A stretch of DNA of 64,000 nucleotides from an uncultured Prevotella sp. (GCA_947304695.1 CAMZBS010000001.1:1-64000); one strand, 5' to 3'; shown: positions 1 to 9,279, counted from the first letter of the stretch. Translations and numbers: made by a program. Notes: generated from the letters alone by a model not told the origin.

Positions 1-73
1 TTTTCAGGAAATCAACTGCCGTTTGAAGTCCTATATTCAGTTCTGTTAATACTTTATTTAGTCTTATTCCCAT
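1..73 (-). CDS. infB: Translation initiation factor IF-2, N-terminal fragment
   Basis: Only the first 24 codons lie inside the window; the gene continues beyond its left edge. The reading frame from the ATG at 73-71 begins MGIRLNKVLTELNIG, which I recognise as the usual start of InfB in Prevotella and Bacteroides. IF-2 is the GTPase that places initiator tRNA on the 30S subunit. The call is strongly supported by position: the gene follows rimP and nusA on the same strand, the order conserved across bacteria. An inverted-repeat element ends only 9 bp upstream of the start codon, so the leader of this cistron may be structured. Confidence 0.9.
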   Translation of the reverse strand, partial: MGIRLNKVLTELNIGLQTAVDFLK

Positions 74-82
74 ATTTTTCGA

Positions 83-207
83 GCCCCCTAAATCAGGGGG
101 TTGGGGGTCTGAACACCCCCGTTTAATTGATTACGCTTTTTCTTTACAATCCCTAATGTTTAGATTGGCTGGCTCGTTCAGACCCCCAACCCCCTAACTT
201 AGGGGGC
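83..207. repeat. 125-bp inverted-repeat (MITE-like) element between nusA and infB
   Basis: A 32-nt left arm (83-114) and a 32-nt right arm (176-207) are reverse complements with two mismatches. Each arm also contains a small hairpin, CCCCCTAA facing AGGGGG. The 61-bp centre is AT-rich and has no ORF. Similar CCCCCTAA/GGGGGTTGGGGG repeats are, from memory, common between genes in Bacteroidota. Whether it is a mobile remnant or an RNA structure cannot be told from one copy. Confidence 0.8.
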
Positions 208-215
208 ATAGAGAC

Positions 216-1478
216 TTATTCGAACTCTGCCTTCAGCACTTCCAACAAGTGGTCTACGGTCTCTTCCTCAAGGTCAGCTTTTTCAATGAGCATCTCGCGA
301 GGAGCATTGATCACGGCCTTGGCTGTGTCGAGACCGATGGCCTTGATGGCATCGATGACCCACTGGTCAATCTCATCAGAGAACTCGTCGAGATAGATGT
401 CCTCATCGTCGTCGGCACCTTCGGGAACAACGCGGAACACGTCGATGGTGTGCTCGGTGAGCATGGAGGCAAGCTTGATGTTCATGCCGCCCTTACCAAT
501 GGCCAGACTGACCTCCTCGGGCTGCAAGTAGACCTCGGCCTTGTGGTTCTCTTCGTCGAGCGTAATGCTGGTAACCTTGGCCGGTGAGAGTGCACGCTGG
601 ATGAAGAGCTGCGTGTTGGAAGAGAAATTGATGACGTCGATGTTTTCATTCTGCAGCTCACGCACAATGCCATGCACGCGCGAACCTTTTACACCTACGC
701 AGGCACCTACGGGGTCGATGCGGTCGTCGAAGCTCTCAACAGCCACCTTGGCGCGCTCACCCGGCATGCGGGCTACCTTGCGAATGGCTATCAGGCCATC
801 GTTAATCTCAGGCACCTCGGCTTCGAGCAGTCGCTTCAGGAAGTCGGGACTGGTGCGCGAGAGGATGATGCGCGGATTGTTGTTCTCGTTCTGCACCTCC
901 TTCACAATGGCACGAATGGTCTCACCCTTGCGGTAGCTGTCGGCAGGAATCTGCTCCTGCTTGGGCAGGTGGAGTTCGTTGCCCTCGTCGTCCATGAGGA
1001 GCACCTCACGCTTCCACATCTGGTAGACCTCGCCCGAGACGATGGTGCCTACCTTGTCCTTGTACTTCTGATAGAGTGCGTCGTGGTCCAGCTCAAGGAT
1101 TTTCGAAGCCAGTGTCTGGCGCAGGTTCAGGATGGCACGGCGTCCGAAGCGAGCGAAGTCAACAGGTTCACTCACTTCCTCGCCCACCTCATAGTCGGGC
1201 TCAATCTTCTGAGCCTCGGCCAGTGCGATCTCCTTGTTTTCGTCGGACACCTCACCGTCGGCAACCACAATGCGGTTACGGTGGATTTCGAAGTCACCCT
1301 TGTCGGGGTTTACAATCACATCGAAGTTCTCGTCGCTGCCGAACATCTTGGCCAGCACATTGCGGAAGCTCTCTTCGAGCACGCTCACCAACGTAGTGCG
1401 GTCGATATTCTTGGTCTCCTTGAACTCCTGAAAGGTCTCAAACATAGAAGGACCTTTCGCGTCTTTCTTTATTGCCAT
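216..1478 (-). CDS. nusA: Transcription termination/antitermination factor NusA
   Basis: NusA binds RNA polymerase and nascent RNA and modulates pausing, termination and antitermination in the cytoplasm. The 420-residue protein has the expected order: an N-terminal polymerase-binding domain (about 1-135), an S1 domain (about 140-208), and two KH domains, marked by GVKGSRV at 262-268 and AIGKGGMNI at 326-334. An acidic stretch (about 355-371) and a short helical tail follow. The length matches Bacteroidota NusA, which lacks the two acidic repeats of E. coli. It lies 9 bp after rimP and upstream of infB, so it is in the classic operon. The ATG at 1478 gives a natural N-terminus. Confidence 0.97.
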   Translation of the reverse strand: MAIKKDAKGPSMFETFQEFKETKNIDRTTLVSVLEESFRNVLAKMFGSDENFDVIVNPDKGDFEIHRNRIVVADGEVSDENKEIALAEAQKIEPDYEVGEEVSEPVDFARFGRRAILNLRQTLASKILELDHDALYQKYKDKVGTIVSGEVYQMWKREVLLMDDEGNELHLPKQEQIPADSYRKGETIRAIVKEVQNENNNPRIILSRTSPDFLKRLLEAEVPEINDGLIAIRKVARMPGERAKVAVESFDDRIDPVGACVGVKGSRVHGIVRELQNENIDVINFSSNTQLFIQRALSPAKVTSITLDEENHKAEVYLQPEEVSLAIGKGGMNIKLASMLTEHTIDVFRVVPEGADDDEDIYLDEFSDEIDQWVIDAIKAIGLDTAKAVINAPREMLIEKADLEEETVDHLLEVLKAEFE

Positions 1479-1487
1479 ATCTTTTTT

Positions 1488-1952
1488 TTATTTAAAATTC
1501 AGTACATACTTGGTGCTCTTCACCTCGTCCATGGAGAACGTCTTGTCGACTTCGACCATCACAGGACGCTTCTTGCCTTCGAGAAGCTGTTTCTCCTTGA
1601 CCGTGACAACAAACTGGCGGCCTTCCACGCTTTTGAGCACTCCGGTGAGTTTCTTGCCGTCGGCCTGAAGCACCTCAACCTCATCGCCAACGTGGTTCAC
1701 ATATTGCTGCTCCACCTTGAACGGCTGGCCGATGCCTGCTGAGCCCACTTCAAGCTCATAGTCGCCCAGCTCGTCGCCCATGCTTTCTTGCAGGTAGCGG
1801 CTCAACTCGGCGCAGTCTTCTATCCACACACCGTCGGCGTGGTCAATCTCGATGACGATGCGGTCGCCATCCATCACGATGTCTACCAGGAAGTAGTCGC
1901 CCTTCTTCAGCCACTCTTCCACCAATGTTTTGATTGTGTCCTTTGTAATCAT
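1488..1952 (-). CDS. rimP: Ribosome maturation factor RimP
   Basis: RimP assists late 30S subunit assembly. The 154-residue protein has the two-part RimP layout: an alpha/beta N-terminal domain with VDIVMDGDRIVIEIDHADGV around 24-43 and the CAELSRYLQE helix after it, then the EVGSAGIGQPFK segment near 85-96 where the family normally reads EVSSPGxxRPL, and a small Sm-like beta barrel (about 90-154). It is the first gene of the rimP-nusA-infB operon. A promoter-like TACCTTTG and a leader hairpin lie upstream. The replacement of SSPG by GSAG is typical enough of this phylum that I do not read it as inactivation. Confidence 0.95.
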   Translation of the reverse strand: MITKDTIKTLVEEWLKKGDYFLVDIVMDGDRIVIEIDHADGVWIEDCAELSRYLQESMGDELGDYELEVGSAGIGQPFKVEQQYVNHVGDEVEVLQADGKKLTGVLKSVEGRQFVVTVKEKQLLEGKKRPVMVEVDKTFSMDEVKSTKYVLNFK

Positions 1953-1976
1953 TCGATGATTTGTAATTATAACAGA

Positions 1977-2005
1977 AATGAGGGACTCTTGTCAAGCCCC
2001 TCATT
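1977..2005 (-). promoter_or_regulatory. Hairpin in the rimP-nusA-infB leader
   Basis: AATGAGGG (1977-1984) and CCCTCATT (1998-2005) are perfect complements, and a short CTT/AAG pairing can form inside. It lies about 25 nt upstream of rimP and downstream of the predicted transcription start, so it would be part of the 5' leader. It has no following T-tract, so it is a structure rather than a clear terminator. Confidence 0.45.
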
Positions 2006-2019
2006 CCACTGAACGGGTG

Positions 2020-2027
2020 CAAAGGTA
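2020..2027 (-). promoter_or_regulatory. Putative promoter -7 box for rimP operon
   Basis: The minus strand reads TACCTTTG, a match to the Bacteroidota TAnnTTTG box, giving a leader of about 64 nt before rimP. A good TTTG -33 box at 19-20 bp is not present, so the call rests on the -7 box and position. Confidence 0.5.
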
Positions 2028-2102
2028 CGACTTTTTTTTCAATCCCGCAAGCAAAACGCTGAAAAAGTGTTTCAGGACTGCTAAAATTACAGTGATTTGC
2101 AA

Positions 2103-2190
2103 CCGAGCCTCAGCTGCAACATAGCTGAGGCTCAGTTATGACACAATGAAGGCTCAGTTGCGACACAACTGAGCCTTCATTGCAAAGTAG
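2103..2190. repeat. Array A: four 22-nt palindromic units, GAGGCTCAGTT family
   Basis: Four consecutive 22-nt units start at 2103, 2125, 2147 and 2169, each carrying a variant of CTGAGGCTCAGTT or its complement. Pairs of units form strong hairpins: 2105-2115 with 2123-2133 (11 bp, perfect), and 2144-2160 with 2166-2182 (17 bp, perfect, 5-nt loop). The array starts about 40 nt after the stop of the SusD gene and precedes the rimP promoter. No T-tract follows, so it is not a standard intrinsic terminator, though it may serve as a 3' end. Confidence 0.85.
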
Positions 2191-2228
2191 ATTCTAAGTG
2201 CTGATTATCAGGCAGATAGAAGAAACGG

Positions 2229-4067
2229 CTACTTGCCTAATCCAATCTTGCCCTTCCAGCTGAGATACCAGGAGCTGGTGTTGTAGAGGTCCTTCTTGAT
2301 CTCGCTCTTTATCTCTCCCACGTGGTCTATGCCACGACGGGCATAGATGCGGTCGGCCAGGAAAGAGGGATCGTTGCGGCGCAGTGCCACACGCATGAGG
2401 TCGTAGTAACGATAGCCCTCGAAGGCAAACTCCAGGGCTCCCTCGGTCACGATGAGCTTCTCGATGGAGTCGATCTGAAGCTCGAGCGAGTCGGCAGTGG
2501 TGAACTCGGGGAACTGGTAGTACTGGTTGGCAGCACTGTTGCCAGAACCACGGCTGTGGATGCCCTGGGTGTTCTGGGTGTAGTTGGGGTCTTTGGCCAG
2601 CACATAGAGCGACGTGGGGAAGCTGAAGGTAGAGGCGATGCGGGCGGAGTCGCTCTTAGAATAATAGGGCAGCACGTCGCGGGCAATGTTGCGGTCGCTC
2701 ACTCCTTCCTGCAGAATCTCGAAGGCAAAGCGTGGGTATCCTGCACGGTTCAGGGCCTCGGCCATACGGAGGTAGACCATTTGGCGACGCCAGATGTGGA
2801 CGTTGCGCGAGGTGTACTTCTCAATGTACTGATAGGTGAGGCGCTCGTTGGTGCTGGTGTTGAGCACATTGTCCTGAGTATACCACATGTCGGCCAGACG
2901 CAGGTCACCGGTGAGATGGTCGTTCAGATCGCGCTGGGCATAGAGGGTGTCTTCATCTTCAGTCACAAAGCAATAGATCTGGGCCTCAGAGATGTCCTGC
3001 AGAGCCTTCGAAGGAACCAGGCTGGGGTGGTAGTCATTATACTGGGTGCTGTTGAAGATGTTACGCAGCTCACTGTAGTTACCATCTACACGGGCTGAGT
3101 CACCGGCTATCATGGTGATGAGTTCCGATCGGTTGCTATAGCTTTCGCCCACCCAAAGATAGCCATTGCCTATGCCAGTAGCTGGCTTGGTCCACGACGA
3201 GGGCAGCGAATTGTCGGCCGTCCAAAGCAGCTGTTCGGTGCCGGTGGTATAGGCAGAGTTGAGACCGTTGCGGGTAGAGATGTAGTTGTAATAGTACACC
3301 GCTGCCTTCCAGTAGTCTTCCTTCGACTGGGCAGCCCACAGTTGCAACTCGCCCAGCATGATGTAGAGCGGGAAGTAGAGCAGGCGGGTGTCGACATGGG
3401 CTATTTCGCCATAAGCGGGATATTCGGTGGCGTAGGTGGGCACAAGCGGCTCGAGGTCGTCTATCAGGCGGAGGCACAAGTCTCTGATGCCCAGCATGGG
3501 ATAGTTGTCTTCCTTGTCGGCATCCTGCTTGGTCAGGATGGGTTCGGTTAAGTAGCGTACCTGCCCATAGATCTGTGCCAGCTGCAGATAAGCCCACGCA
3601 CGGTATGCCTTCACAACTGCATACTCGCGACGGAAGATGTACTGGTCGCGGTTGTTCTTCAAAGCGGTGTCGGCATTGGCAATGAAGTAGTTACAGTTGT
3701 TGATGATGGCGTAATAGTCGCGTGGCTGGTTGTAGATGTTGTCGTCGTCTATCTCGAACAAAGCCATCTGGCGCAGGTCGGCCGAAGCAACATCGGTCAC
3801 CTCGACCAGATCGGCGCGCACCTCGCCCAGGAGGATGGTGCGGTCGGCAATGGCCTGCATCTTGCTCATGATACCAACCACGGAATACATGGTGTCGACG
3901 GAATTGTTCAGATGGTCTTTGTCGGCAAAGAGCACGTGGTCGGAATCCTGCTCGAAGAAATCATCACAGGAAGTGAGGGCGAAGGCACTCACCAGTGCGG
4001 CAGCAATGCCGCAACACACCCGACCGGCCTTCTGGAAATATTTTGTCTTGAAACTCGTCATAATCAT
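2229..4067 (-). CDS. SusD/RagB-family outer-membrane lipoprotein
   Basis: SusD proteins are surface lipoproteins that cap a SusC channel and capture substrate. This 612-residue protein has a signal peptide ending in a lipobox (LTSC, lipid Cys 34), the acidic DDFFEQ start typical of SusD, a helical TPR-type body, and near the C-terminus the family signature LEFAFEGYRYYDLMR. It is the last gene of the seven-gene run, 51 bp after its SusC partner. Two ATGs (4067 and 4061) precede the same signal peptide; the second would also serve. The ligand cannot be inferred. The copy is distinct in sequence from the other SusD at 11476. Confidence 0.93.
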   Translation of the reverse strand: MIMTSFKTKYFQKAGRVCCGIAAALVSAFALTSCDDFFEQDSDHVLFADKDHLNNSVDTMYSVVGIMSKMQAIADRTILLGEVRADLVEVTDVASADLRQMALFEIDDDNIYNQPRDYYAIINNCNYFIANADTALKNNRDQYIFRREYAVVKAYRAWAYLQLAQIYGQVRYLTEPILTKQDADKEDNYPMLGIRDLCLRLIDDLEPLVPTYATEYPAYGEIAHVDTRLLYFPLYIMLGELQLWAAQSKEDYWKAAVYYYNYISTRNGLNSAYTTGTEQLLWTADNSLPSSWTKPATGIGNGYLWVGESYSNRSELITMIAGDSARVDGNYSELRNIFNSTQYNDYHPSLVPSKALQDISEAQIYCFVTEDEDTLYAQRDLNDHLTGDLRLADMWYTQDNVLNTSTNERLTYQYIEKYTSRNVHIWRRQMVYLRMAEALNRAGYPRFAFEILQEGVSDRNIARDVLPYYSKSDSARIASTFSFPTSLYVLAKDPNYTQNTQGIHSRGSGNSAANQYYQFPEFTTADSLELQIDSIEKLIVTEGALEFAFEGYRYYDLMRVALRRNDPSFLADRIYARRGIDHVGEIKSEIKKDLYNTSSWYLSWKGKIGLGK

Positions 4068-4118
4068 TCAATATTAATTATTCATTAATCACTATTCACG
4101 GTTCATTAGCAAAGCGCA

Positions 4119-7100
4119 TTACAGGCTGATCTTCACGCCAGCCACCAGTGAACGGCTCTGAGGCAGCTGTCCAACATCGATGCCCTGACCCAGTACGGAA
4201 CCCGTATAGGAGAACTCAGGATCGCTGCCCAGATAGCGGGTGATCGTGAACACGTTGTTGGCCTGAATCCAGAACTGCAAGCCCTGGATGAACTGTGTGT
4301 TCAGGGGCAGGTTGTAGGAGAGCGTGACGGTCTTCAGGCGCAGGTAGCTGCCGTCCTCAATCCAGCGGTCGCTGAAACGGCTGTTGCCCATGGGATCCTG
4401 GAAGTAGATGCGGGGCACGTCGGTCTCCTGACCCTCAATCTGCCAGCGCTGCAGCATACGGGTGGTCTGGTTCATGAAGCGCGAACCGCCCTCAAGCTGT
4501 GAACGCATGTAGTTGTAGACATCGTTGCCAAGAGAGTAGTTGAAACGCATGTCGAGCTTCAGGCGCTTCCAACTGAGCGAAGTGAAGATGTTGCCGTAGA
4601 TGTCGGGGTTGGGATCGCCGATGATGGTGCGGTCGTTTTCGTCAATACGGCCCTTGTAACTGGGATCGTCATAGAGATCGACGAAGCGCATGTCGCCTGC
4701 CTCGAAATAGTTCTTGGTGATACCGTTGTCGCCCAGGATATAGAGTCCTGCATTGTCTGCATCGGCTGTGGTGGCAAAGACACCGTCGGTGCGATAGCCA
4801 TAGAACAGGTTGGCCGGCTGACCCACACGGGTCAGGATAGTAGCACCGTAAGCCTCGGTCATGATTTCATTGGCACCGTCGGCCAGCTCGGTAATCTTGT
4901 TCTTGTAGTGGCCCATGCTGGCTCCCACCTGCCACTGCCAGTCCTTCAGGGCCAGCACCTTGGCGGTGAACGAAACGTCGAAGCCTTCGTTCTGTAGCTT
5001 ACCTGCATTGCTCCAGTTCTGGTCAAGACCTGAGAGATAGCCCAGGGCCTGATAGGTCAGGAGGTTGTCGGTCTTGGAACGGAAGTAATTGAAGTTTACG
5101 GCCAAGCGGTTGTCGATGAAATGTGCTTCCAAGCCTACATTGAAGCGGCGTGTGGTCTCCCACTGGATCTCGTCGTTGCCAATGCCTGCGAATGACAGAC
5201 CCGAAGCGCGGTCACCGCCCTGCAGGAATGTCTTGGCATGGAAGTAGCTGCGAGCAGCGTTATAGTCGATATCGTCGTTACCGCTGACATCGAAGCCTGC
5301 CGTCAGGCGCAGATAGTTGATGCCCTTCACACCTGCCATCCAAGGTTCATTGGTCACCACCCATGATGCCTGCACACCCGGGAAGATGCCCCAACCTGCC
5401 TTCAACAGCTTCAGTCCGGCTTCCTTGCCGAAGCGCGAAGAACCGTCCATCGTCAGATTGGCCTGCACATAATAGCGGCTCATGTAGTTGTACTCGGCCT
5501 GGCCATACCATGTGATGCTGTTCCAGTTGTCGGTGTTGCCCACGGTAGCTGAGTTCAACAGAGAAGAATTCATCTGCGGTGTCTTGTCGGAACCTGTGTT
5601 GTAACCCACCTGGTTGTTCAGTTTGAAGCTGTCCCACATAATACGCACACCACCAAACACGTTGATGCTGTGGGCATTGTAGCGGTTGTTCCACATCAAA
5701 CGGGTGTCGCTCTGAACTGAACTCTGGCGAGAGAAGAGCGAACGAACCTCGTTTTCACGAATTGCTCCAACTGAAGCAACAAAGTAAGAAGGAATACCGT
5801 TTACGGGCACATAGTACTTCTCGTTGGTGTTTACCAGATTGTAGCTGAAGTGCTCCTGCAAGGACAGGTGGGAATTGAATGAGAACTTCGGCGTTACGGC
5901 AATGTTGAGCAGTGAGTTCTCAAAGCGGTTCTTGTTTTCAGCATCGCCATACTCGTTCAGAGCCGGGGGATTGGCCAACCGCCAGTTGTACTGGGTATAC
6001 TGGCTTAACGCCTGGTCCAGATAAGATTCGGGGAGGACTTCCCACTTGCTGTCAGAGAACCGGCCCTGACCGAAGCTATAGGGGTTCAGGAATGGGCTCT
6101 TAACGTAGGCCAGGAACGAGGGAGCCGTCGGCGTGCGCTCATCGTAACCTGACGGTGCACCGTCGTCGCGAAGATTGCGTGTCTGGTTGGTGAACGATGC
6201 GTCGAACTTCACATCCAGATTCGCTGTAACCGAGATGTCGGTATTGAAACGGATGTTCAGGCGATCCAGGTCGTTCTCCTTCAGGTTGCTCTGTGCCTTC
6301 GTGTAGCCTACTGACAGGTTGTAGTTGGCCACAGCGTCGCCACCTTCCACATTGATGCCGTAGTTCTGGGTCACTGCCGTACGATAGACGTAGTCCTTCC
6401 AGTCGGTCTCATTATGGTACAAATTATAATAATAGTAGCTTGGATTCTCGTTCAGGAACTGGAAGTCGCTCAGGCGGGTTCCCGTGGACTTCAGCAGGTC
6501 TGAAGCATAGGAGCGGTACTGGCTGGCATTCATCACCGACAGGTACTTGGGCTCAAGCGTGATGCCTGCCGAAGCCGAAGCCGTGATGCGGGTAGCCATT
6601 GAGTTGCTGCGCTTGGTCTTGATCAGAATCACACCATTAGCACCCTTGGCTCCATAGAGGGCCGTACCATTGCGCAGCACGGTGACGCTCTCGATATCGC
6701 TGGGGTTAATGTTGGAAAGAATGTCGTTGTACAGGCCATCATGAACCACAGGACGACTGTACTGCTGGTCAACAATCACATCATCAATGACAATCAGGGG
6801 TTGGGCATTGACGTTCAACGAGTTCAGACCACGCACGAACATTACGCCGCCCACGCCTGGTGTGCCGTTATGATTCAGCGTGTAGGCATAGGCACCCAGC
6901 TGTTTCTGGATTTCATCCTTGATATTCACGGCATTGGTGTACTTGAAGTCATTGGCCGTATAGTCACTGCGCACATTCATTTCCTTGCTGTAGTCGGCAT
7001 CGAACATGGAGGAGTACAGACGTACATCGGCCTGCTGCTCATCACGTCCCAAACCCAGACGCACGGAATTGAAGTCGGGCAGGGTGACGTAAACCGAAGT

Positions 7101-7382
7101 GGCAAAGACAGGCAACTTCAGCTCGTAGGTGCCGTCATCTTCGGTCAGCACACTGTAGCCATCAAATTCCACGGCCTGCACAATGGCACCCGACAGGGGC
7201 TTATTGGTGCTGGCGTCGAGCACGCGACCTTTCACGGTGCGGGTCTCATACTGCTTCTTCTTGGGAGTAATCTTTCGCACGGTGGCTTCGGTCTCCTCGT
7301 CCATGTCCTCGTCGTCCTGAGCGGCAACACTCAGCGGGAACGCCATCAGCAGGGTTAGTCCAAATAAGATATATCGTTTCAT
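4119..7382 (-). CDS. SusC/RagA-family TonB-dependent outer-membrane transporter
   Basis: This 1087-residue protein is an outer-membrane TonB-dependent barrel that imports oligomers delivered by SusD. A signal peptide ends at VAAQ (residue 22). An acidic stretch (DDEDMDEETE) follows, then a carboxypeptidase-regulatory-like domain (about 48-95), a plug domain (about 145-260, with FVRGLNSLNVNAQPLIVIDD and the ESVTVLRNGTALYGAKGANG signature), and a long beta barrel ending in VAGVKISL with the terminal aromatic/aliphatic pattern of barrel proteins. I see no STN domain, so no sigma/anti-sigma signalling role. It is paired with the SusD at 2229 and preceded by a FAS1 lipoprotein 39 bp upstream. Confidence 0.95.
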   Translation of the reverse strand: MKRYILFGLTLLMAFPLSVAAQDDEDMDEETEATVRKITPKKKQYETRTVKGRVLDASTNKPLSGAIVQAVEFDGYSVLTEDDGTYELKLPVFATSVYVTLPDFNSVRLGLGRDEQQADVRLYSSMFDADYSKEMNVRSDYTANDFKYTNAVNIKDEIQKQLGAYAYTLNHNGTPGVGGVMFVRGLNSLNVNAQPLIVIDDVIVDQQYSRPVVHDGLYNDILSNINPSDIESVTVLRNGTALYGAKGANGVILIKTKRSNSMATRITASASAGITLEPKYLSVMNASQYRSYASDLLKSTGTRLSDFQFLNENPSYYYYNLYHNETDWKDYVYRTAVTQNYGINVEGGDAVANYNLSVGYTKAQSNLKENDLDRLNIRFNTDISVTANLDVKFDASFTNQTRNLRDDGAPSGYDERTPTAPSFLAYVKSPFLNPYSFGQGRFSDSKWEVLPESYLDQALSQYTQYNWRLANPPALNEYGDAENKNRFENSLLNIAVTPKFSFNSHLSLQEHFSYNLVNTNEKYYVPVNGIPSYFVASVGAIRENEVRSLFSRQSSVQSDTRLMWNNRYNAHSINVFGGVRIMWDSFKLNNQVGYNTGSDKTPQMNSSLLNSATVGNTDNWNSITWYGQAEYNYMSRYYVQANLTMDGSSRFGKEAGLKLLKAGWGIFPGVQASWVVTNEPWMAGVKGINYLRLTAGFDVSGNDDIDYNAARSYFHAKTFLQGGDRASGLSFAGIGNDEIQWETTRRFNVGLEAHFIDNRLAVNFNYFRSKTDNLLTYQALGYLSGLDQNWSNAGKLQNEGFDVSFTAKVLALKDWQWQVGASMGHYKNKITELADGANEIMTEAYGATILTRVGQPANLFYGYRTDGVFATTADADNAGLYILGDNGITKNYFEAGDMRFVDLYDDPSYKGRIDENDRTIIGDPNPDIYGNIFTSLSWKRLKLDMRFNYSLGNDVYNYMRSQLEGGSRFMNQTTRMLQRWQIEGQETDVPRIYFQDPMGNSRFSDRWIEDGSYLRLKTVTLSYNLPLNTQFIQGLQFWIQANNVFTITRYLGSDPEFSYTGSVLGQGIDVGQLPQSRSLVAGVKISL

Positions 7383-7421
7383 ATCGTTCGTATCTTGTTT
7401 CTTAGGTTCGTTACTTCTGTC

Positions 7422-9254
7422 TTACTCTTTAGTAGCCTCATGGGGACGAAGCACTATGCAGTCGATGCGGAGCGTATTGGTGTAGTCATCGAAGGTGTAG
7501 TCAAAGCCATCAATAGCGCTCTGAATGCGCAGATAGACCTGACCACTCGACAAACCATACGTGCAGGTGGGGAACTTGAAGTTCTCGGCCAGCAGGAGCG
7601 TGTCCATGACGTGAGCACGGGTGTCAAAGAAGTCCAAATCCTTGGCGCCCTTGACATTCTTCTGCATCAGGTCTTCCTCGGTTGCCGAACGGACATCCGG
7701 GCCGTGGCCATCCTGCTCTTTATAAATCATAAAGGCATGGAACGTGCTGGGACGCTGGGTTATCAGATTCTCTGTGGTATCGATAGCCTCGGCGGGAACG
7801 GTGACAAGATAGATGTCATAGCCCACATTCGACAATACATCCGGAATATCAAACGAAATGATCGGGTTGCCATTATGGGAGTTGTAAGGGTTGATTTCCA
7901 GGTACTTGTTGTTTGACACATGTCCATAGAACGGATTGCCTTTCTGCACTGTTCTGACACCCAGTCTCTTATTGGTGGCCTTTACGTCAATTACAGTGGA
8001 AGCATTTTCAGCTTCAACATAAATATCGCGCATGAAAGTCTGGCGCTTGTCGATGGCCCACTTTGAAGCCTTGAAAATCTCACCATTACTGCACAACACA
8101 TTCTCAGTGATTGTAGTGTCAAGCACGTGGCCGCTTTCCATGGGCTTCATGTACTGGTAATAGGCCAAATTCTCATTTCCCCAGCGACGCTTGCGATATT
8201 CAGCTTCCACCGCGTTGGTCGACATGGCCGAGTCCTTCAGTGCCTCGTCGGTATTCCTCGTGCGGCTGAACACCGTGCCACAAGTGATGGCCAGTCGAGG
8301 CATGGCCCAAACCAGCGAGTCACGCTTACCTACCTGATCATTGTAGTTGAAGTAATTGGTGTACTCAGTCACCAAACTGTCCCAAACCTCGTTGGTGGGA
8401 GCCACCATCCAATAGGTACTGTCTTCGTGGTTGATGGGAGCAATCAGATCAAACAGCTGGTTCTCCATGTCATACACTTCGTCAAGGTAGACAGTCTTGC
8501 CATCCACCACACCACCAGGAACGCTGAGCTTCTCATTCAAATAGTACTGGTAGTAGTGGGGACTGTAGAAGAAAGATGACAGACTGTCAATACTGCTGTC
8601 AGTCTTCAGATACTCAAAGATGTTGTGGATGTAGGGCAAAGGCTTTTCTAACGTGAAGAGCACGCCGTTCTCATAAAGATCGTTGGTAGAAAGCAACTTC
8701 TCGTCACCAAAGGACTGAGACGTCAGTACCACGTACTTGCCGTTCATCATCACGATAGAATCTTCAGTGGTAGGAGATACGGAATGGGTGTAACGGGCAA
8801 TGTGGTTCTCCACAAACTGCACAATAGCCTCATTGACGGCATCACGCAGGGTGTCCTTCTTGCCAGTAAAACCGGAACTGTTGTAAAGTGCCTCGGTTGC
8901 CTCTGCCTCAGCCAGTGTGGAAGCCTTGTACTTCTGCATCTTGTAAAGGGCAATCCAGTTATCGGCCTGCTGCTGGGAGAAGTTGGAATTTGTAGGGGCA
9001 AACACCGTGAATACCTGACTGGATTTGAGCGAACGGTCGAAGCCTGTGGCCTGGGCAACACGAAGGAAGTTGCTCAACTCGTTATTCTGCTCAAGAGCCT
9101 GCCACAGTGTGCCTGCATTCATCTTGTCAGGCGCACCGGCTTCGTAGTGGTCGTCCCACTTGTCAGTGCAGGCCGTGAGAGCCACTGCAATGCTGCAAGT
9201 CGCAAGACAGCCTAAGAGGACATTCTTGATATTTTTCATAATCATAATCTTCAA
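7422..9254 (-). CDS. Fasciclin (FAS1) domain lipoprotein
   Basis: FAS1 domains mediate adhesion or ligand binding outside the cell. The protein has a lipobox (LTAC, lipid Cys 29) and so is probably anchored at the outer membrane. A first FAS1 domain (about 45-215) shows the typical LSNFLRVAQATGFD start and VFTVFAPTNSNF; a second, degenerate one (about 215-330) contains YWMVAPTNEVWDSL. The C-terminal third is beta-rich, with AENASTVIDVKATNK and SFDIPDVLSNVGYDIYLVTV, resembling a binding module. It is the fifth gene of the SusCD-FAS1 run, between another FAS1 gene (25 bp) and the second SusC (39 bp). By position it may be a surface glycan-binding partner, which is inference. Confidence 0.85.
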   Translation of the reverse strand: MKIMIMKNIKNVLLGCLATCSIAVALTACTDKWDDHYEAGAPDKMNAGTLWQALEQNNELSNFLRVAQATGFDRSLKSSQVFTVFAPTNSNFSQQQADNWIALYKMQKYKASTLAEAEATEALYNSSGFTGKKDTLRDAVNEAIVQFVENHIARYTHSVSPTTEDSIVMMNGKYVVLTSQSFGDEKLLSTNDLYENGVLFTLEKPLPYIHNIFEYLKTDSSIDSLSSFFYSPHYYQYYLNEKLSVPGGVVDGKTVYLDEVYDMENQLFDLIAPINHEDSTYWMVAPTNEVWDSLVTEYTNYFNYNDQVGKRDSLVWAMPRLAITCGTVFSRTRNTDEALKDSAMSTNAVEAEYRKRRWGNENLAYYQYMKPMESGHVLDTTITENVLCSNGEIFKASKWAIDKRQTFMRDIYVEAENASTVIDVKATNKRLGVRTVQKGNPFYGHVSNNKYLEINPYNSHNGNPIISFDIPDVLSNVGYDIYLVTVPAEAIDTTENLITQRPSTFHAFMIYKEQDGHGPDVRSATEEDLMQKNVKGAKDLDFFDTRAHVMDTLLLAENFKFPTCTYGLSSGQVYLRIQSAIDGFDYTFDDYTNTLRIDCIVLRPHEATKE

Positions 9255-9279
9255 TGTTCAATAGTCAAATTTCAATGAT

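Noticed and set aside
672..1742. Plus-strand ORF of 356 codons opposite nusA and rimP
   Set aside because: It lies fully antisense to two well-supported genes, has no recognisable domain, and reflects the codon usage of the real frame. The same applies to the long antisense ORFs at 20470-21807, 24154-25290 and 27901-29169.
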